Source: Limonium bicolor (lineage: Eukaryota > Streptophyta > Magnoliopsida > Caryophyllales > Plumbaginaceae). From it: DNA of 64,000 bases. The position numbers and the translations under genes are program-made. Shown in pieces: positions 36,652 through 48,737 of this stretch. Location of the stretch: NCBI GenBank assembly GCA_023374045.1, contig CM041779.1, forward strand, positions 273,171,258 to 273,235,257, read 5' to 3'. Below the pieces are notes generated by a model. The model was given only the letters and a program-made list of their open reading frames with translations. It had not been told where the DNA came from and ran no database searches. The stretch's first letter is position 1; each line of letters opens with the position of its first letter.

Positions 36652-37412
36652 TTAGAGGATCTACTTGACAAGGGTTTTATCAGACGAGTGCGTCACCATG
36701 GGGAGCACCAATTCTGTTGGTGAAGAAGAAAGACGGCAACATGTGAATCTACTACCGTGAGCTTAATGCAGTTTCAGTGAAGAATAAATACCCTTTACCT
36801 CGGATCAACGACCAGTTCGACCAATTGAGAGGTGCTTCAGTCTTCTCGAAGATTGACCTTAGATCTGGGTACCACCAGATACGGATAGCAGAGGGGGATG
36901 TAGAGAAGACGGCTTTCCGATGACGTTACGGAAACTATGAGTTTACCGTGATGCCGTTTGGATTGTCGAACGCCCCAGCTATATTCATGGATCTCATGAA
37001 AAGACTATTCAGAGAGCAGCTAGACACATCAGTGGTTGTATTTATCGACGACATCCTAGTCTATTCCAAGACTAAGGATGAGCATAAAGCGTATATGAGG
37101 CAAGTTCTACAGATCGTGAAGGAGAATCAGCTGTACGCCAAGCTCTCAAAGTGTGAGTTCTGGTTAGACAGTGTGACTTTTCTAGGGCATGTGATATCTA
37201 CCAGTGGTATATCTGTCGACCCTACAAAGATCGAGGCGGTCAATACTTGGCCTAGACTGAAGACAGGGACATATATCCGTAGCTTCTTGGGACTAGCTGA
37301 CTACTACAGAAGATTTGTCCAGGACTTCTCCAAGCTAGCGAAACCGATGTCTAGTCTGATGAAGAAGGGCGCTCCATTTATATGGACAGAGGATTGTGAT
37401 CGTTCCTTTTAG
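36652..37412 (+). pseudogene. pol: Element B reverse transcriptase, decayed
   Basis: RNA-dependent DNA polymerase core. Recognisable pieces are [23 protein letters not shown], the catalytic FIDDILVYS box near 37041-37067, LSKCEFW, FLGHVIS and [13 protein letters not shown]. The frame is broken by a shift near 36695, TGA codons at 36744 and 36921, and TAG at 37410. The segment from 36948 is open for 154 codons. Confidence 0.82.
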
Positions 37413-37860
37413 ACATTGAAGGACCTACTGACGTTGGCGCCCATACTCACCACTCCAAAGGGGACCAACGAGTTCGAGGTGTACTGTGATGCCTCAAACA
37501 CTAGGTTAGGGTTTGTACTCATACAACATGGCAAGGTTGTTGCTTATGCCTCCCGTCAGCTGAAGAAACATGAGGAGAACTACCCGACACATGATTTAGA
37601 GTTGGGAGCAGTAGTCTTTGCACTGAAGATCTGGCGCCACTACTTGTACGGGGTTACAGTTTATTCAGATCATAAGAGCCTCCAGCATCTCTTCACTTAG
37701 AAATAGCTAAACATGAGGCAGAGGTGATGGGTCGAGTTTCTCAAGGACTACGACATCGACCTCAGGTACAAGGGAGGCAAGGCGAACGTTGTTGCCGACG
37801 CCCTGAGCCGCAGAGCTCATTCTTTATTTGCCATGTCAGGAGACATCAGTCTTGTCGAGG
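37413..37860 (+). pseudogene. pol: Element B RNase H, decayed
   Basis: RNase H removes the RNA template after copying. It starts [13 protein letters not shown], with [28 protein letters not shown] and YSDHKSL, then TAG at 37698, TAG at 37704 and TGA at 37725. Coding pattern resumes through [14 protein letters not shown] and [12 protein letters not shown]. The acidic residues of the D-E-D set remain (D in YCDAS, E in LELGA, D in YSDHKS). The element C copy has CAG at the first stop. Confidence 0.8.
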
Positions 37861-39296
37861 AAGTGCGTTGTGCTCAGAGTAGTGACCAGTACATATAGAC
37901 TATCAGGCAGTAGCTGACTGACGGCACTTTCGAGGGGGCAGAAATATGATTTCAGACTCATTAAGGATGGGTTAATCAGACTGAATGGTCGTTTGTGCAT
38001 TCCAGAGTCCAGCCCCGACCTGAAGGAGAAGATATTACGGGAAGCTCATTGCTCTTCCTTATCTATTCACCTGGGGTCATCTAAGATGTACAAGGATTTG
38101 AAGACACACTTCTGGTGGAGCGGTATGAAAAAGGATGTAGCAGAGTTTATGGCCCGATGTATGACATGTTAGAAGGTAAAGTTCGAGCACCAGAGGCCGG
38201 GCAGGTTAGTACAACCGATGCCCATTCCATATTGGAAGTTCGAGGATATATCCATGGACTTCGTAGTCGGTCTTCCACCGACTAGGGGAGGTGCGAATAG
38301 GATATGGGTTATCATCGACAGATTGACGAAGGTGGCGAAGTTTATTCCTATCAAGGACACCTGGAAGGTTCCCAAGCTAGCGGACCTTTTCCAGAGAGAG
38401 AGATCATTAGGCACCACAGTGTGCCTAAGACGATTGTGTCAGATAGAAACTCCAGATTCCTTTTTAGATTTTGGCAGCAAGTTCAGGAAGTGTTGGGTAC
38501 AAAGCTGAAGCTGAGTACCGCCTTCCATTCACAGATGGACGGTTAGAGTGAGCGGACCATTCAGACATTACAGGACATGCTCCGAGTGTGTGCCTTAGAC
38601 TTCTAGGGAAGCTGGATCGATCATCTACACTTGATCAAGTTTGCGTACAACAACAACTATCATGCATCCGTTCAGATTCCACCATTCCAGACATTGTACC
38701 GTAGGCCATGTAGGATACCCCTTTGCTGGGACGAGGCCAGTGAGAATACCTTCTTAGGGCCGGAGTACCTAGAGCAAGTGAAGGAGGATGTTATGCAGAT
38801 CCGCAGAAACATGAAGGTGGCCCAGGATAGACAGAAGTCGTATGCTGATGTCCAGAGGAGAGACCTCGAGTTCGCAGTGGGCGACCAAGTCTTCCTCAGA
38901 GTTTCACCGATGAAGGGCGTCTTCAGATTTGGGCAGAAGGGCAAGCTTAGCTCGAAGTATGTAGGACCGTACCTTATTACGGAGCGAGTGGGCCCATTAG
39001 CCTACAGATTAGATTTACCTATTGGGCTTGGGAGAGTGCCCAACGTGTTCCACATATCTCAGTTGAAGCAGTATGTGCCTCACACATCGCATATCTTGGA
39101 GCCCGAGACACTTGAGTTAGACCCTACGCTTAGATACGAGGAGACTCCTATCCAAATTTTAGACTCCAAGACGAGGGAGACCAGGAACAAGACCATTAAG
39201 ATGGTCAAGATTCCGTGGTCAAACCACGAGATCGAGGAGGTGACATAGGAGTTGGAAGACTCCATGCGAGACAAGTATCCATAGCTCTTCCTTTAG
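37861..39296 (+). pseudogene. pol: Element B integrase with chromodomain-like tail, decayed
   Basis: Inserts the DNA copy into the genome. Zinc-binding region around 38045-38170 (ending MARCMTC, then TAG where C has CAG), catalytic core from [13 protein letters not shown], and the glutamate region near DG-TAG-SERTIQT (TAG 38544). TAG 38604 follows, then an open stretch of about 205 codons with [25 protein letters not shown] and FHISQLKQY. The tail [13 protein letters not shown]...WSNHEIEEVT resembles the short chromodomain of plant chromoviruses, which directs insertion to marked chromatin. TAG 39246 replaces a tryptophan codon. A frameshift lies near 38400. Confidence 0.82.
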
Positions 39297-39745
39297 CCTT
39301 GTGTATACTTGTGGGGGTACGTGGGTGTAACCCCTTTTAGGGGGGTAGAGCCACACACGTCTTGCATGTTTTGCAGTCTAGTTAGTGTGTATATGGGGCA
39401 TACTGGTTTTGTATTTTATTTGTTGGTGCATGTATGCACTTGGTTGTATGTTTATGTATCATATGTGATACTTGGATGGTTATTGTGGTGTGCACTTGTT
39501 TGCAGTATCTATCATGATACTTATGTTATATATATATGACTTGAAAAGAATTATACTACTCCATTGATAGTCATGAGCTATGGTTATGTATATGTGAGTT
39601 TGTGTACGCTCGGATGACTGATTGAATGTAGAAGTATCAATATGGTATTGGCATCCACGAATGATAATCATTCGGTGTATAGATATGAGAAACTTGATTC
39701 CATAGGATAAGTAAGTGGAAGTTGTGACTTCGAGACGAAGTCTTT
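39297..39745. other. Element B 3' untranslated region
   Basis: Opens with gggggtacgtgggtgtaacccctttt-like sequence also seen after integrase in element C (53117 on), then is T/G/A-rich without genes. It ends in cttcgagacgaagtc, shared with A and C. Confidence 0.7.
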
Positions 39746-39758
39746 CTAAGGGGTAGAT
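39746..39758 (+). other. Element B polypurine tract
   Basis: tctaaggggtagat, directly before the LTR start tgaaatacc. Confidence 0.7.
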
Positions 39759-40365
39759 TGAAATACCAAAACATTAACTATCTTTATTAATAAGGAGTTA
39801 ATTTAAATAAAAAGGAAATAATCATTAATTAGCCATCTAATGATCAATATTCATTATGGAATATTACTATAAAAATGTATAGTCCAAGATGGACACTAAA
39901 CTATACATAAATTCTCTAAACAAGGAGAGAACATTACTAAGGAGAAATCAACTCCTAAAATAAACTAAACATGTATTACATCAATACATGTAAAAAATAC
40001 CACAAACGATGTGGAAAGATTATATAAATTATTTTATATAACCAGAACTAAATTCCTTGGGTGTTTACCATTTTAATACACTCATTTAACAAGGAAATAA
40101 TATATGCCATAATATAACATATAAACTTAACCTTATGTACAACAATTAAGTGTAACATTATAATGTTAAAAAATTTGCAATTTTCCCTCCCAAAGAAATG
40201 GTGGCTGGCTGCACAAATTCATAAAGGAAGAAAAAGTCAATGTTAGGCAAATAAAAAAAGATGACAAGTACGTGTAGCTTACACACCTAACCTTGTAATG
40301 ATGTCACCTTTATCTCATAAATATCTTCCTTCTCCTCTAACAGTCCCCCAAATCAGCAGCCATCC
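39759..40365 (+). repeat. Element B 3' LTR, first 607 bases
   Basis: Aligns with 19140-19752. It is cut by element D directly after cagccatcc; the remainder should resume after D, beyond the window. Confidence 0.8.
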
Positions 40366-40639
40366 TGATAAGTGTCCAAATGAGCATGATTTATAGGTGT
40401 ATTTTATATATAATATTAGCACTTTTCTTGCTCATTTCTCCACTTCGGTTAATTTTCCTCTAGTTTATGTTTTATTGTTTATCTCACAAATTTATTGTTC
40501 AAACATGAGGAAAACCAAGCTGGGAGTAAAGTAGATAAAGAGACGAACACATAGACGCAAACGGCTCAGAAAACGGACTTATAACGAAGAATGTAGAGCC
40601 AGTCAAACAGAGGCACGCGAGAGGCACGCGGTGGACTGG

Positions 40640-41000
40640 TGCAACCGCCCCCTAAGTGGCGGACGTCACACGAGCAACCGCCGGGCGGACGAGGCTGAGG
40701 CAACCGCCTCGTATCTGGCGGTCTAGAGAGGCGCAACCGCCTCGCGGTTGAACAAGAGAGTACCGCCTCGTATCTGGCGGTCTAGAGAGGCGCAACCGCC
40801 TGGCGGACACACAAGAGAGTACCGCCTAATAATGGGCGGACGTGGCATATACTACCGCCTTCTTTCAGGCGGAAAAGAAGAGAGGCTACCGCCTCCTTAT
40901 CAGGCGGACGAGACACAGGCTACCGCCTGGTTCATTGACGGACACAACAGAGGAGACCGCCTAATACCGGGCGGTTCTTCAGGCGCGATTAATTCAAGTC
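40640..41000. repeat. GC-rich accgcct / ggcgg repeat block in LTR D
   Basis: Imperfect tandem units containing accgcct and, some 5-15 bases later, ggcgg, so each unit can fold on itself. Phrases such as gtatctggcggtctagagag occur more than once. The block sits upstream of the TATA box. The homologous block is at 62985-63350. Confidence 0.8.
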
Positions 41001-41173
41001 GCGACCAGTTCTTCAGTTCTTCTTCGCGCCGTCGTCTGCAACTCGCCTTATCTATCTACTCCAGCATCGCCTACCATAAATCTCTCACGCGTACAGCTCT
41101 CTGTCCCCTCTACAATCAATGAGAGCAATCAATACTCAATCAATTTTTACGTACGGATGCCTCTTCCAATTCT

Positions 41174-41182
41174 CTATATAAA
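41174..41182 (+). promoter_or_regulatory. Probable TATA box of element D LTR
   Basis: ctatataaa in a C/A-rich context about 170 bases downstream of the GC-rich repeats, and conserved in the other LTR at 63540-63548. Transcription would start some 30 bases downstream. Confidence 0.6.
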
Positions 41183-42037
41183 CCCAACACCAATACTGCA
41201 ACGAAGACCACGCACGACGGGAGTCTGAAGAAACCATTCGCTTCCACTTATATTTCCTCCCGTATCACCACATCATTCCACACTCACGCAGTAACAAAAG
41301 AAATAGAAGAGCAGCAGTGAGAGGAGAACAGACCAGTTCTTCCTCTGAATTAATGTCAAAATCTATCTGTGTAATCTTCTTAACTCCGTTAATGTCTGAG
41401 TAATTTTCTTCTGTATCCTAGGATGGGGGTTTGATTTCTAATATTACGTAATTAATATTTATCACCTGTTTCTCTCATTTAACTTGTTTTAATTCCTTTT
41501 AACTAATATTGCTAAATGCTTTGCGCGACAAACGACTGCATTTATTTGGTAACTATCAACATATGATTTTGAGATAGTCTAGGTACCACAAAGGAATTAA
41601 TCTTGATATTTACACTCCGGACTGAGCAGGAAAATATTAAGGCTTTTATTAGAGTTCGTAACTGACAATTATTAACTCTAATAGGCAATAAATAATTGAA
41701 ACATGGTTATAAATATGTTTAAGTAATTTAGGAAATTCCCCCGCTATCCTAGGATACATTTTTCCATCCACATCACTTAATTCACCTTTTTAACTGTTTT
41801 TTATTATTTCTGTATTAATTTAACAACAAATCAAGCTTGCCTCCGGCTAAACCCCTTTTTACAGTTTTTAAGTAACTACCAAGACTAGGGTAAATTGAAC
41901 AATCTCCCTGTGGATTCGACACTCGTTATACTACTACGACCGGGAATTGTTTGCAGCCCGACGTTTATAATTTGAGTTTTTAATTTCCTTTCTTTAATTT
42001 TACACCATTTTCACCACTCAGAATTAACACTGCAAAT

Positions 42038-42055
42038 TGGCGCCGTTGCCGGGGA
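42038..42055 (+). other. Element D primer binding site (tRNA-Asp type)
   Basis: tggcgccgttgccgggga, the primer site typical of Athila elements, three bases after the LTR end. Confidence 0.88.
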
Positions 42056-42298
42056 GATTGATTCCATCAATTTCCCTAGTTTCCGGTAGTTCACCTGTTT
42101 TATTATAATAAACTGTCAATATTATCTTGTTAATAATCTAACCTTGGACATCGGACTTATAATCTGAATTGGACATCGGACTTCTGACCTGACTTGGACA
42201 TTTGACTTCGGACTTTGGACATCTAACTCCTAACATCTTAATATTATTGTCATTTCGTTCCATTGTCATTTCGTTCCATTGTCATTTCGTTCCATTGT
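42056..42298. other. Element D leader, with short tandem repeats
   Basis: Non-coding. It has imperfect ttggacatcggact repeats near 42145-42220 and three copies of a 17-base word (gtcatttcgttccattg) from about 42250. Element C inserted in the last copy; attgt (42294-42298) is its target duplicate. Confidence 0.75.
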
Positions 42299-45200
42299 TG
42301 AAATACCCCAAATCTAAATGATATTATTAAATCATTATTTATTGGAATATAATCCAAACATAAATCAGTTCACGTACGCATGCAAACCCATGCATAAAAA
42401 CGTTACGTAAAAACAGTCGTTTCACCATAAACGCTAAAACGCCTTAGAAGCATATGGTCAAACATGACCTTGTATGACCCTCTAATATTCAAACTAAATG
42501 GTCATACAATTATTCTATGAATATACAAATATATTCCCTAAGCTATATTCAGTCAAACGCAAAATGCTCGGGAGTGCTCACACCCGCTCCTTAAAGCACG
42601 AAAAGTCCGGAGGAGTGCCGAGGTGGCACGAACTCCTATAAAATTAATCCTAGAGTTCCTAACATCATTATTTATCATTCTAAAGAGAACCCACGAAGTG
42701 GTTTCTCAAAATTCAGCAAAAACCAAAGGAGGATTTCTTAGCGCTCCTTTTTGGCCCGGGAGTGTCCCGATGGCCCGTAAATTATGTCACGGGTTGATAT
42801 AACCCCATATAACTCAATGTAACATCTTAGTATATGTTTATTTACTATAATAAGTGTTTACAAACACTTGGAACTCATAAGAACAATTGGTTTCCCAAAA
42901 TTTCCTTAGAGCACAAAAACACACCTTCGGGTGTCACGAAAATGCGTTTTACGCAATTACCTTGTAGTTTTTGACATGCCACGAATTGGTAATCTTAAAA
43001 AGGGTTAAAATGACCTTCTAAATCAGTTGGTGTGACTAGTCAACAAGGCTCTCTATAGGGGCCGATTTTAAGGGAAAAAACTAGTAAAAATTGCATTAAA
43101 AGTTTATAAAAGCATAGAACATGGTGACTCACCTTCCCATGTGTTATATTACTTAATGTCTAAGTATGTAGGTCTCATTTGACCAGCAAGCTGTCGAAAT
43201 TAGGCCATGGAATAAGGCCATGTGAGCTAGAACAAAACAAATATGAAAAAGTAAAAAGTAGATCTAAGATCTACTTTATTTGATTCCTTCTTCCACATGT
43301 GAACTTCCATGTTCTTCCTTGGCTCTTCATGGCCGGTTTTTGAGCTCCATTCAAGCCTTGAATTCGTGACTCTACATGAGGAAGAAGACAACACAAACTT
43401 AGAAAAATCAAAAGAAGATACCTTACCTAAATTTCCTTGTCTTCTAGTTCACATTATTCCTTCCACATTCTCTTGCCTTGTCACACACCATATGGCCGGT
43501 TTTCAAGCTGGAAAAGGAGGCATTTATTGAGCCAATAACTCATGTAATAAACTAAGGAAAAGTATAGTCAAATGACATTAAAAATTGACAAAACAAAATC
43601 AATTCCAAAGTGCAATTCTTACCTTATACGTAAGTTTAGTCACATTCCCTCCTTGCACTCTTCATCAACGAATTGGTAAGGCTCCCTCCTCTCTCTTCTA
43701 GCTTCATCTTCTTCCTTTGAAGCTCTTAAGTCCATTAATGGAGATTTAACTTCTATCTTCATCCTTAAGGTAAATTCCTAGCATTTCTTGGCAAGACTTG
43801 AAGCAAACTCTTCCTAGCATAACAAAGTGTGTTCGGCATCATAAGTTCTCCAAGGAGGTTGTCCAAACCAACACTAAATCAAGGAGCATCTCAGGTTATC
43901 TTAAGGTAGATTTCAAGCTTGAAAATCCTTAAAGCACATTTTTATGTGTAACCAAGTTCTACTTCTTCTAAGTCTCTTTTCTTCTTCATTTTGATGAAGG
44001 AAAACTTGCTCTTCATATACCTTTGGGTGAGCCGAAATTATAAGAGAAAGTTCTAAGGTAAAGTCTTGTAAAACTACTTTCAAATCTACTTAAGATCTTT
44101 GTTGGAGATCTAACTCCTAAACATCCTTCATCTCTTGCATAAAACCGAAAAGGAGCAACAAAATTACCTTGGAGAAAGCTTGGAGATTCAAGAAGAAGTT
44201 CAAGCACTTAACCACCTTTGTTAAGAAGTAAGTTTACTAAGTAAATCCTTATATTATAAGCTTTGTTAAGCTTCTAAAATTGTACAAAAATTATGTACAC
44301 CCTTAGATTAAATAATACCGAAGCTATATGGTTTTATATTCCAAAAATATAACCTATAACATATAAGGAAAATATTTACCTTAAGACACATTTTTGTGTC
44401 ACAAAGTTTATTTATGTTACATATAAATTAAGGCCGAAAGTTCAAGAGCAAAAGTACTCCATTTTGAGCTAAGAATTTATATAACATTACAATAATTTAT
44501 ACATGAGTTATATGACTCCTATGAATTTATTTATAATTACTTAGACATATAAATCCACTTTTATATAACATAAGGTCTCATTTAAATTATGGCCGAATGT
44601 TCTACTTGATAAATAAGTTTTAATGAGCTACTTAGGTATATAAATTTATATCATAAAGTTTGGTGAGTTAAAAATATTCTATTAGTGTCCAAATGACTAA
44701 TTAATTAAGTTATGTGGATTAAATGTAATTTTTACAAAGTTTAGTGTGCTTGATATAAAAACCGTGAGCTAAGGGGCTGTTTGGTGTAATTATAATATAA
44801 TATAAGGTTAGGAATTAAGTTTAAGAATTTTAGATAATTTAAACAAGCTTGAAAATAACTTTTTATAAAAGTTTTGGGCTATTATGTAATTTATAAAAGT
44901 TGTTATGAAAGTTTAGAATATAAATGGGGCGAATTCATAATTAAGGAAATTATTAGGTGCGCTTTTGAATTTTAGAAGAATTAAATACTTAAACTATAGT
45001 TTATAAGTTATTAAATATCTATTATTAAGTTTTGGGGTGGAAATGTAATTAATGGAAAGTTCAATGACAAAGCCGAATTGTTTTGGGGTTAGTTTGGTAA
45101 TTTAAGAATTTATATATATATATTCGGCATTTATGGAGAATTAAAATTAAAACTATAGTTTACATGTCATTATGTAAAAGTTATAAGATTTGGTGGTTAG

Positions 45201-47158
45201 ATTGTAATTATAAGGAATAAATATATGTTGGCCGAAATTTAAGGGGCTAAGTTGTAATTTTTGAGAGTTATAATATTTAAAAGCTATATACCAAAATATT
45301 AGGGGTGGCTTTGTAATTTAGCTAAATAAGAAATTAAAACTCTATAATATAATGAGATTAGAATTTAATATAAGGTTTAAGATTTTATGTGGTTGTTTTG
45401 TAAATAACCGAAATACAAGGGTAAGAATTTAGATTAAAATAAATATAGGTCCTACATGGATTTTTGAGGAATTAGAAAGAAAGAATTTTGATTAAAGGAG
45501 TTATGAAGTTTAAACTATGACTTATATAGTTATAAGGAATTTAAGGGTAACCAATGATTATTACTTTTGGTTAAAGGAGGAATAATGAAAACTATAAGAT
45601 TTTTATGTCATTGTAAGACATTTAAATATTGTTAAGAAAATTATAAGTTGTTATGTCAACTAGACAATTAAAATAAACAACAAATATAGTACATGAATAA
45701 ATAAACACATTTATGTACATTAAAGGATTTATAAATAAATCAAAAGGAATAACAAATAAGTTATACATAAATCATGAGGTAATTAAAAGAAATAAACCTC
45801 ACATGAAATAACAAATACAAGATTTGTTAAAAGATTCAATAGAATCATTATATAAGGGTAACATAAATTAACCCTCTCAGTTAATCCTGTTCTAGGACTT
45901 TGTTTGACCAGACGTTGACCGGGAACTAAACAGTACAGTCTACGGTGAACGGTATGGGATTCTTGCAACCTGTTTTCTAACGGATTACACTGGCTTGTGT
46001 GCTATCTGTTGTTTGAAATAACGACCAAGATAATTAATGTAAACTGTTGTTTTACTCTTGCACACTGTGGTATTATTTTATGTGCGTGATTGTTGCTGAC
46101 TACAACGTGTATGTCCCACGCATACAAACACTACTATACCAGTGGATTAAATACCTGCGTTTCAGTATACCGAGGACTTGTACTCAAGTCTCTCACTAAC
46201 TTCACTTTATAACATACGTCATTATCCTAAACGTGATAATTGACAATACACATTGTGTTCTTGTTTAACGTCTTTATATGACACTTAACAATTATATACT
46301 TCGAGATTGAGGAGCCCAGTTGGATCTGGCCATGCATGCTACGGGAGTTGTACCTGTCTCAGGTCGTCTCCTACTACGTCGCGACGGAACATTCAGTTGG
46401 GAGGAAGACTTTATTCCTTCCGGGATTCAAATGCCCTTCAGTTCGAGGAAGACTTTATTCCTCTAGTGGGTTCTTATTTCCCACGCCATTCAGTTCAGGG
46501 TTTGACTACGTCATCTCCTGGGGTTTTTTACCCAACCTTTCTTTATAACGAGGTCACTATACCTCCACTATTTCAGATATTCAGTTATAACTGTCAGTCC
46601 CATTGTGTGGACCGACTATCAGTAAAGAATTTCAGTTCAGCTAACTCGACCTTCTGTGTCTTGTTCTATGTGACATTATTGTCCTTGTATGGATACTTGT
46701 TATTATCAGACTATGCTTGTTTACAGCTTTATAAAAAAATGAACTGCATGTATTCGACAAAGTAGTTGGTGTGGCCCGGTAGACGATGGGCTGCACGTTT
46801 TCCATACCAGCATTGTTTGCTGAGCCCCTTTGGGGGCACCCCCATTTTTCAGGTACCTGAAGATTGAGAAGCTCACTACACTGAGTGTAGGTGGGGTAGA
46901 CCAAGCTTTGGGAGTCTACTATTAGTAATTGTTTTATTTCAGTATTTTACTTTGAGTTCGATTCCTAGTATCTCGGGTTGTATCTGTATTCCAGACCGTG
47001 ACATTTGAGGATTGTATTTGGACTTAGCCTTGTTGGTCACAAGGGTGGCCAACGGCATTGTAATACCGCCCGGTTGTTGTATTTATTTCCGCTGCAGTTG
47101 TATTTTATTTGGGAGTGATCGCCGTTCAGTTTATTGGATTTCGGGTTGGGGTATTACA
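42299..47158 (+). repeat. Element C 5' LTR
   Basis: 4860 bases, tgaaatacccc to ggtattaca. It has no supported gene; the open frames near 46307-46765 recur in the other LTR but look like chance. A 3.8 kb relative of its body lies in the composite at 29040-32852. Confidence 0.9.
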
Positions 47159-47162
47159 AAAA

Positions 47163-47175
47163 TGGTATCAGAGCG
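47163..47175 (+). other. Element C primer binding site (initiator tRNA-Met)
   Basis: tggtatcagagcg, five nucleotides inside the LTR border, leading into agagcgtagttacgctct. Confidence 0.88.
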
Positions 47176-47338
47176 TAGTTACGCTCTGGATACAAGGATA
47201 CACCGAGATTAGGATATCTAATACTTTAGGTTAAGGGTTGAGAGATAGTATTGAAAGGAGTTTAAGTTAGTTTTACTTAGACTACTATCCAAGACCGAGT
47301 TTTGACCACAGTGCCTAATATACCTCAACATCCTGCAG

Positions 47339-48737
47339 ATGTCAGGAAGAGGAGGACGACGTGGACAGGCTGATGAGGAGCCAAACATCAGGTTGGCAGA
47401 CATTGCTACCTTAATTGCTCAGGCTTTTGCACAGGCGGGGGTTGCACAGCAGCAGCAGCTACCTCCACCACCACCACCCAGGGAGAGAGACTGGGTGAAG
47501 AGCTTGGCTGATCTGAGGCCAACTGCATTCAAGGGGCAGACTGACCCTGCTCACTTAGAGACTTACATCATGGAGATGGAGACAGCGTTCGAGACGCTTG
47601 CAGTCCCAGCTAGGGAGAAAGTAAGACTTGCTGCCTTTTATCTGAAGGATGCAGCTAGAGATTGGTGGAACATGGTGAAAGCCGACCACCTGAATGACCC
47701 AGCCTTTACTTGGGGACATTACACTGCACTACTTAGGGGCAAATACTACCCGGCCCACACCAGGATGGTGAAGACTCGGGAGTTTGACGCCTTGGAGCAG
47801 ACGGGGAAGATGTCAGTGGATGAGTACTATGCGAAGTTCACTTCGCTACTCCGACTATTGCCCGGCATAGGATACTCGGACCAGGTCTTGGTCGACCGGT
47901 TCTACGGGGGACTGAGCCCTCGACTTCAGTTTGGGATGGGACCAATCATCCCTACCAGTTTGCAGGTAAAACAGGAAAGACATAAATCAGTTGGAAATCT
48001 TATTACATACTATACCCCATCATGGGAGATTTGGAGATTATAATACCTTCAGGAATTTCATTCCAGGCGCCCGCTGTGCTCCGTTGTGGAGATTACTTGC
48101 AAGAGAAGGGATGCTTTGAGCTCCCAAAAGAGGAAGGACGGACCTGGTGGCGAAGATGCCAAGCAAGGGAACTCCTACAGAAGGAACAAACCCTATCAGA
48201 AAGGCCAGGGGTCCTATCAAGGAAAGGGGAACCAAACTACTGGGAACCCTCAGTCAGGAACCTACGGAGCGGCAGCTCCACAGAAAACTTACCCACCTAA
48301 GGGTAGGCACCTTAATCAAGCAGTTAGACTTGAAACTTTTGTGATTACCTTAGTACCATTGGAATGCGTAATTAACCTTGATTTTATTAGGTTCTGGATC
48401 TGGCTCAAACACGGGCCAGAAGTATGTCCGCCGTTTCAACTGTAAGCAGTGCGGAAAGGATCACCCCGGTGTGGACTGCCAGGGGGAGAAGGTCATGTGC
48501 CGCTACTGTCAGATACTCGGCATCGTGCCTTCGAGTGCATCCGAAACCCGAGAGCAGGAACTACCGCCCGGGAGCAAAGCCAAACACCGGCCCTAAGAAT
48601 GGAGCTAGCGATACTCTCCCTCCACCAACCACCAGGCCGCAAACCAGGCTCAGGGGTATAAGGGCAAAGGCCCAGCATCGGGACCGCCCTACATGTCATG
48701 GACCGCTCAGATGAGGCTGGTCCCTCTACTAACCCAG
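47339..48737 (+). CDS. gag: Element C Gag with zinc knuckles, split by introns
   Basis: Capsid/nucleocapsid protein that forms the particle around element RNA. The ATG at 47339 opens MSGRGGRRGQ, followed by a glutamine/proline stretch, WVKSLADLRPTAFKG and the Gag core (FYLKDAARDWW, LRGKYYPAHT, MSVDEYYAKF) to ...SLQ at 47965. Intron 47966-48066 follows; after it the recognisable frame (RRDALSSQKRKDG) is one base out, so one base was gained or lost. Intron 48303-48390 splits a glycine codon. Then CKQCGKDHPGVDC and CRYCQILG, the second knuckle being broken by one missing base near 48520 (the other frame gives HRAFEC). The last exon ends MDRSDEAGPSTNP at the donor after 48737. Confidence 0.8.
47966..48066 (+). 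other. Predicted intron 1 in C gag
   Basis: 101 bases, ttgcag|gtaaaa to attccag|gcgccc. Same place as 34008-34081 in element B although the two introns share no obvious sequence. Open reading of the Gag core ends inside it. Confidence 0.7.
48303..48390 (+). other. Predicted intron in C gag before the zinc knuckles
   Basis: 88 bases, cctaagg|gtaggc to ttattag|gttctg. It splits a glycine codon exactly like 34419-34499 in element B. Confidence 0.72.

Larger units (their letters stand above)
19140..40365 (+). mobile_element. Element B: decayed Tekay-like Gypsy retrotransposon with AlkB, interrupted
   Basis: Order: 5.2 kb 5' LTR, initiator tRNA-Met primer site, gag start, reverse-strand insertion (24631-33411), rest of gag, AlkB ORF, protease, RT, RNase H, integrase with chromodomain-like tail, purine tract, and the first 607 bases of the 3' LTR, where element D cuts it. 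The remaining 3' LTR must lie beyond the window. The domain order protease-RT-RNase H-integrase and the tail (WSNHEIEEVT) place it among plant chromoviruses, probably Tekay/Del-like. Stops and frameshifts throughout pol make it inactive. Confidence 0.85.
40366..42034 (+). repeat. Element D 5' LTR
   Basis: 1669 bases from tgataagtgtccaaatg to aacactgca. It contains a GC-rich repeat block (about 40640-41000) and a TATA box. The 124-codon open frame at 40748-41122 runs through the repeat block and is not a gene. Confidence 0.85.

Noticed and set aside
40748..41122. 124-codon gene in the D LTR
   Set aside because: It spans the accgcct/ggcgg repeat block, and the matching frame in the other LTR is broken by indels.
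46307..46765. 152-codon frame in the C 5' LTR
   Set aside because: The counterpart in the 3' LTR is broken by small indels, the frame has no domain, and it lies in LTR sequence rich in direct repeats such as gaggaagactttattcct.
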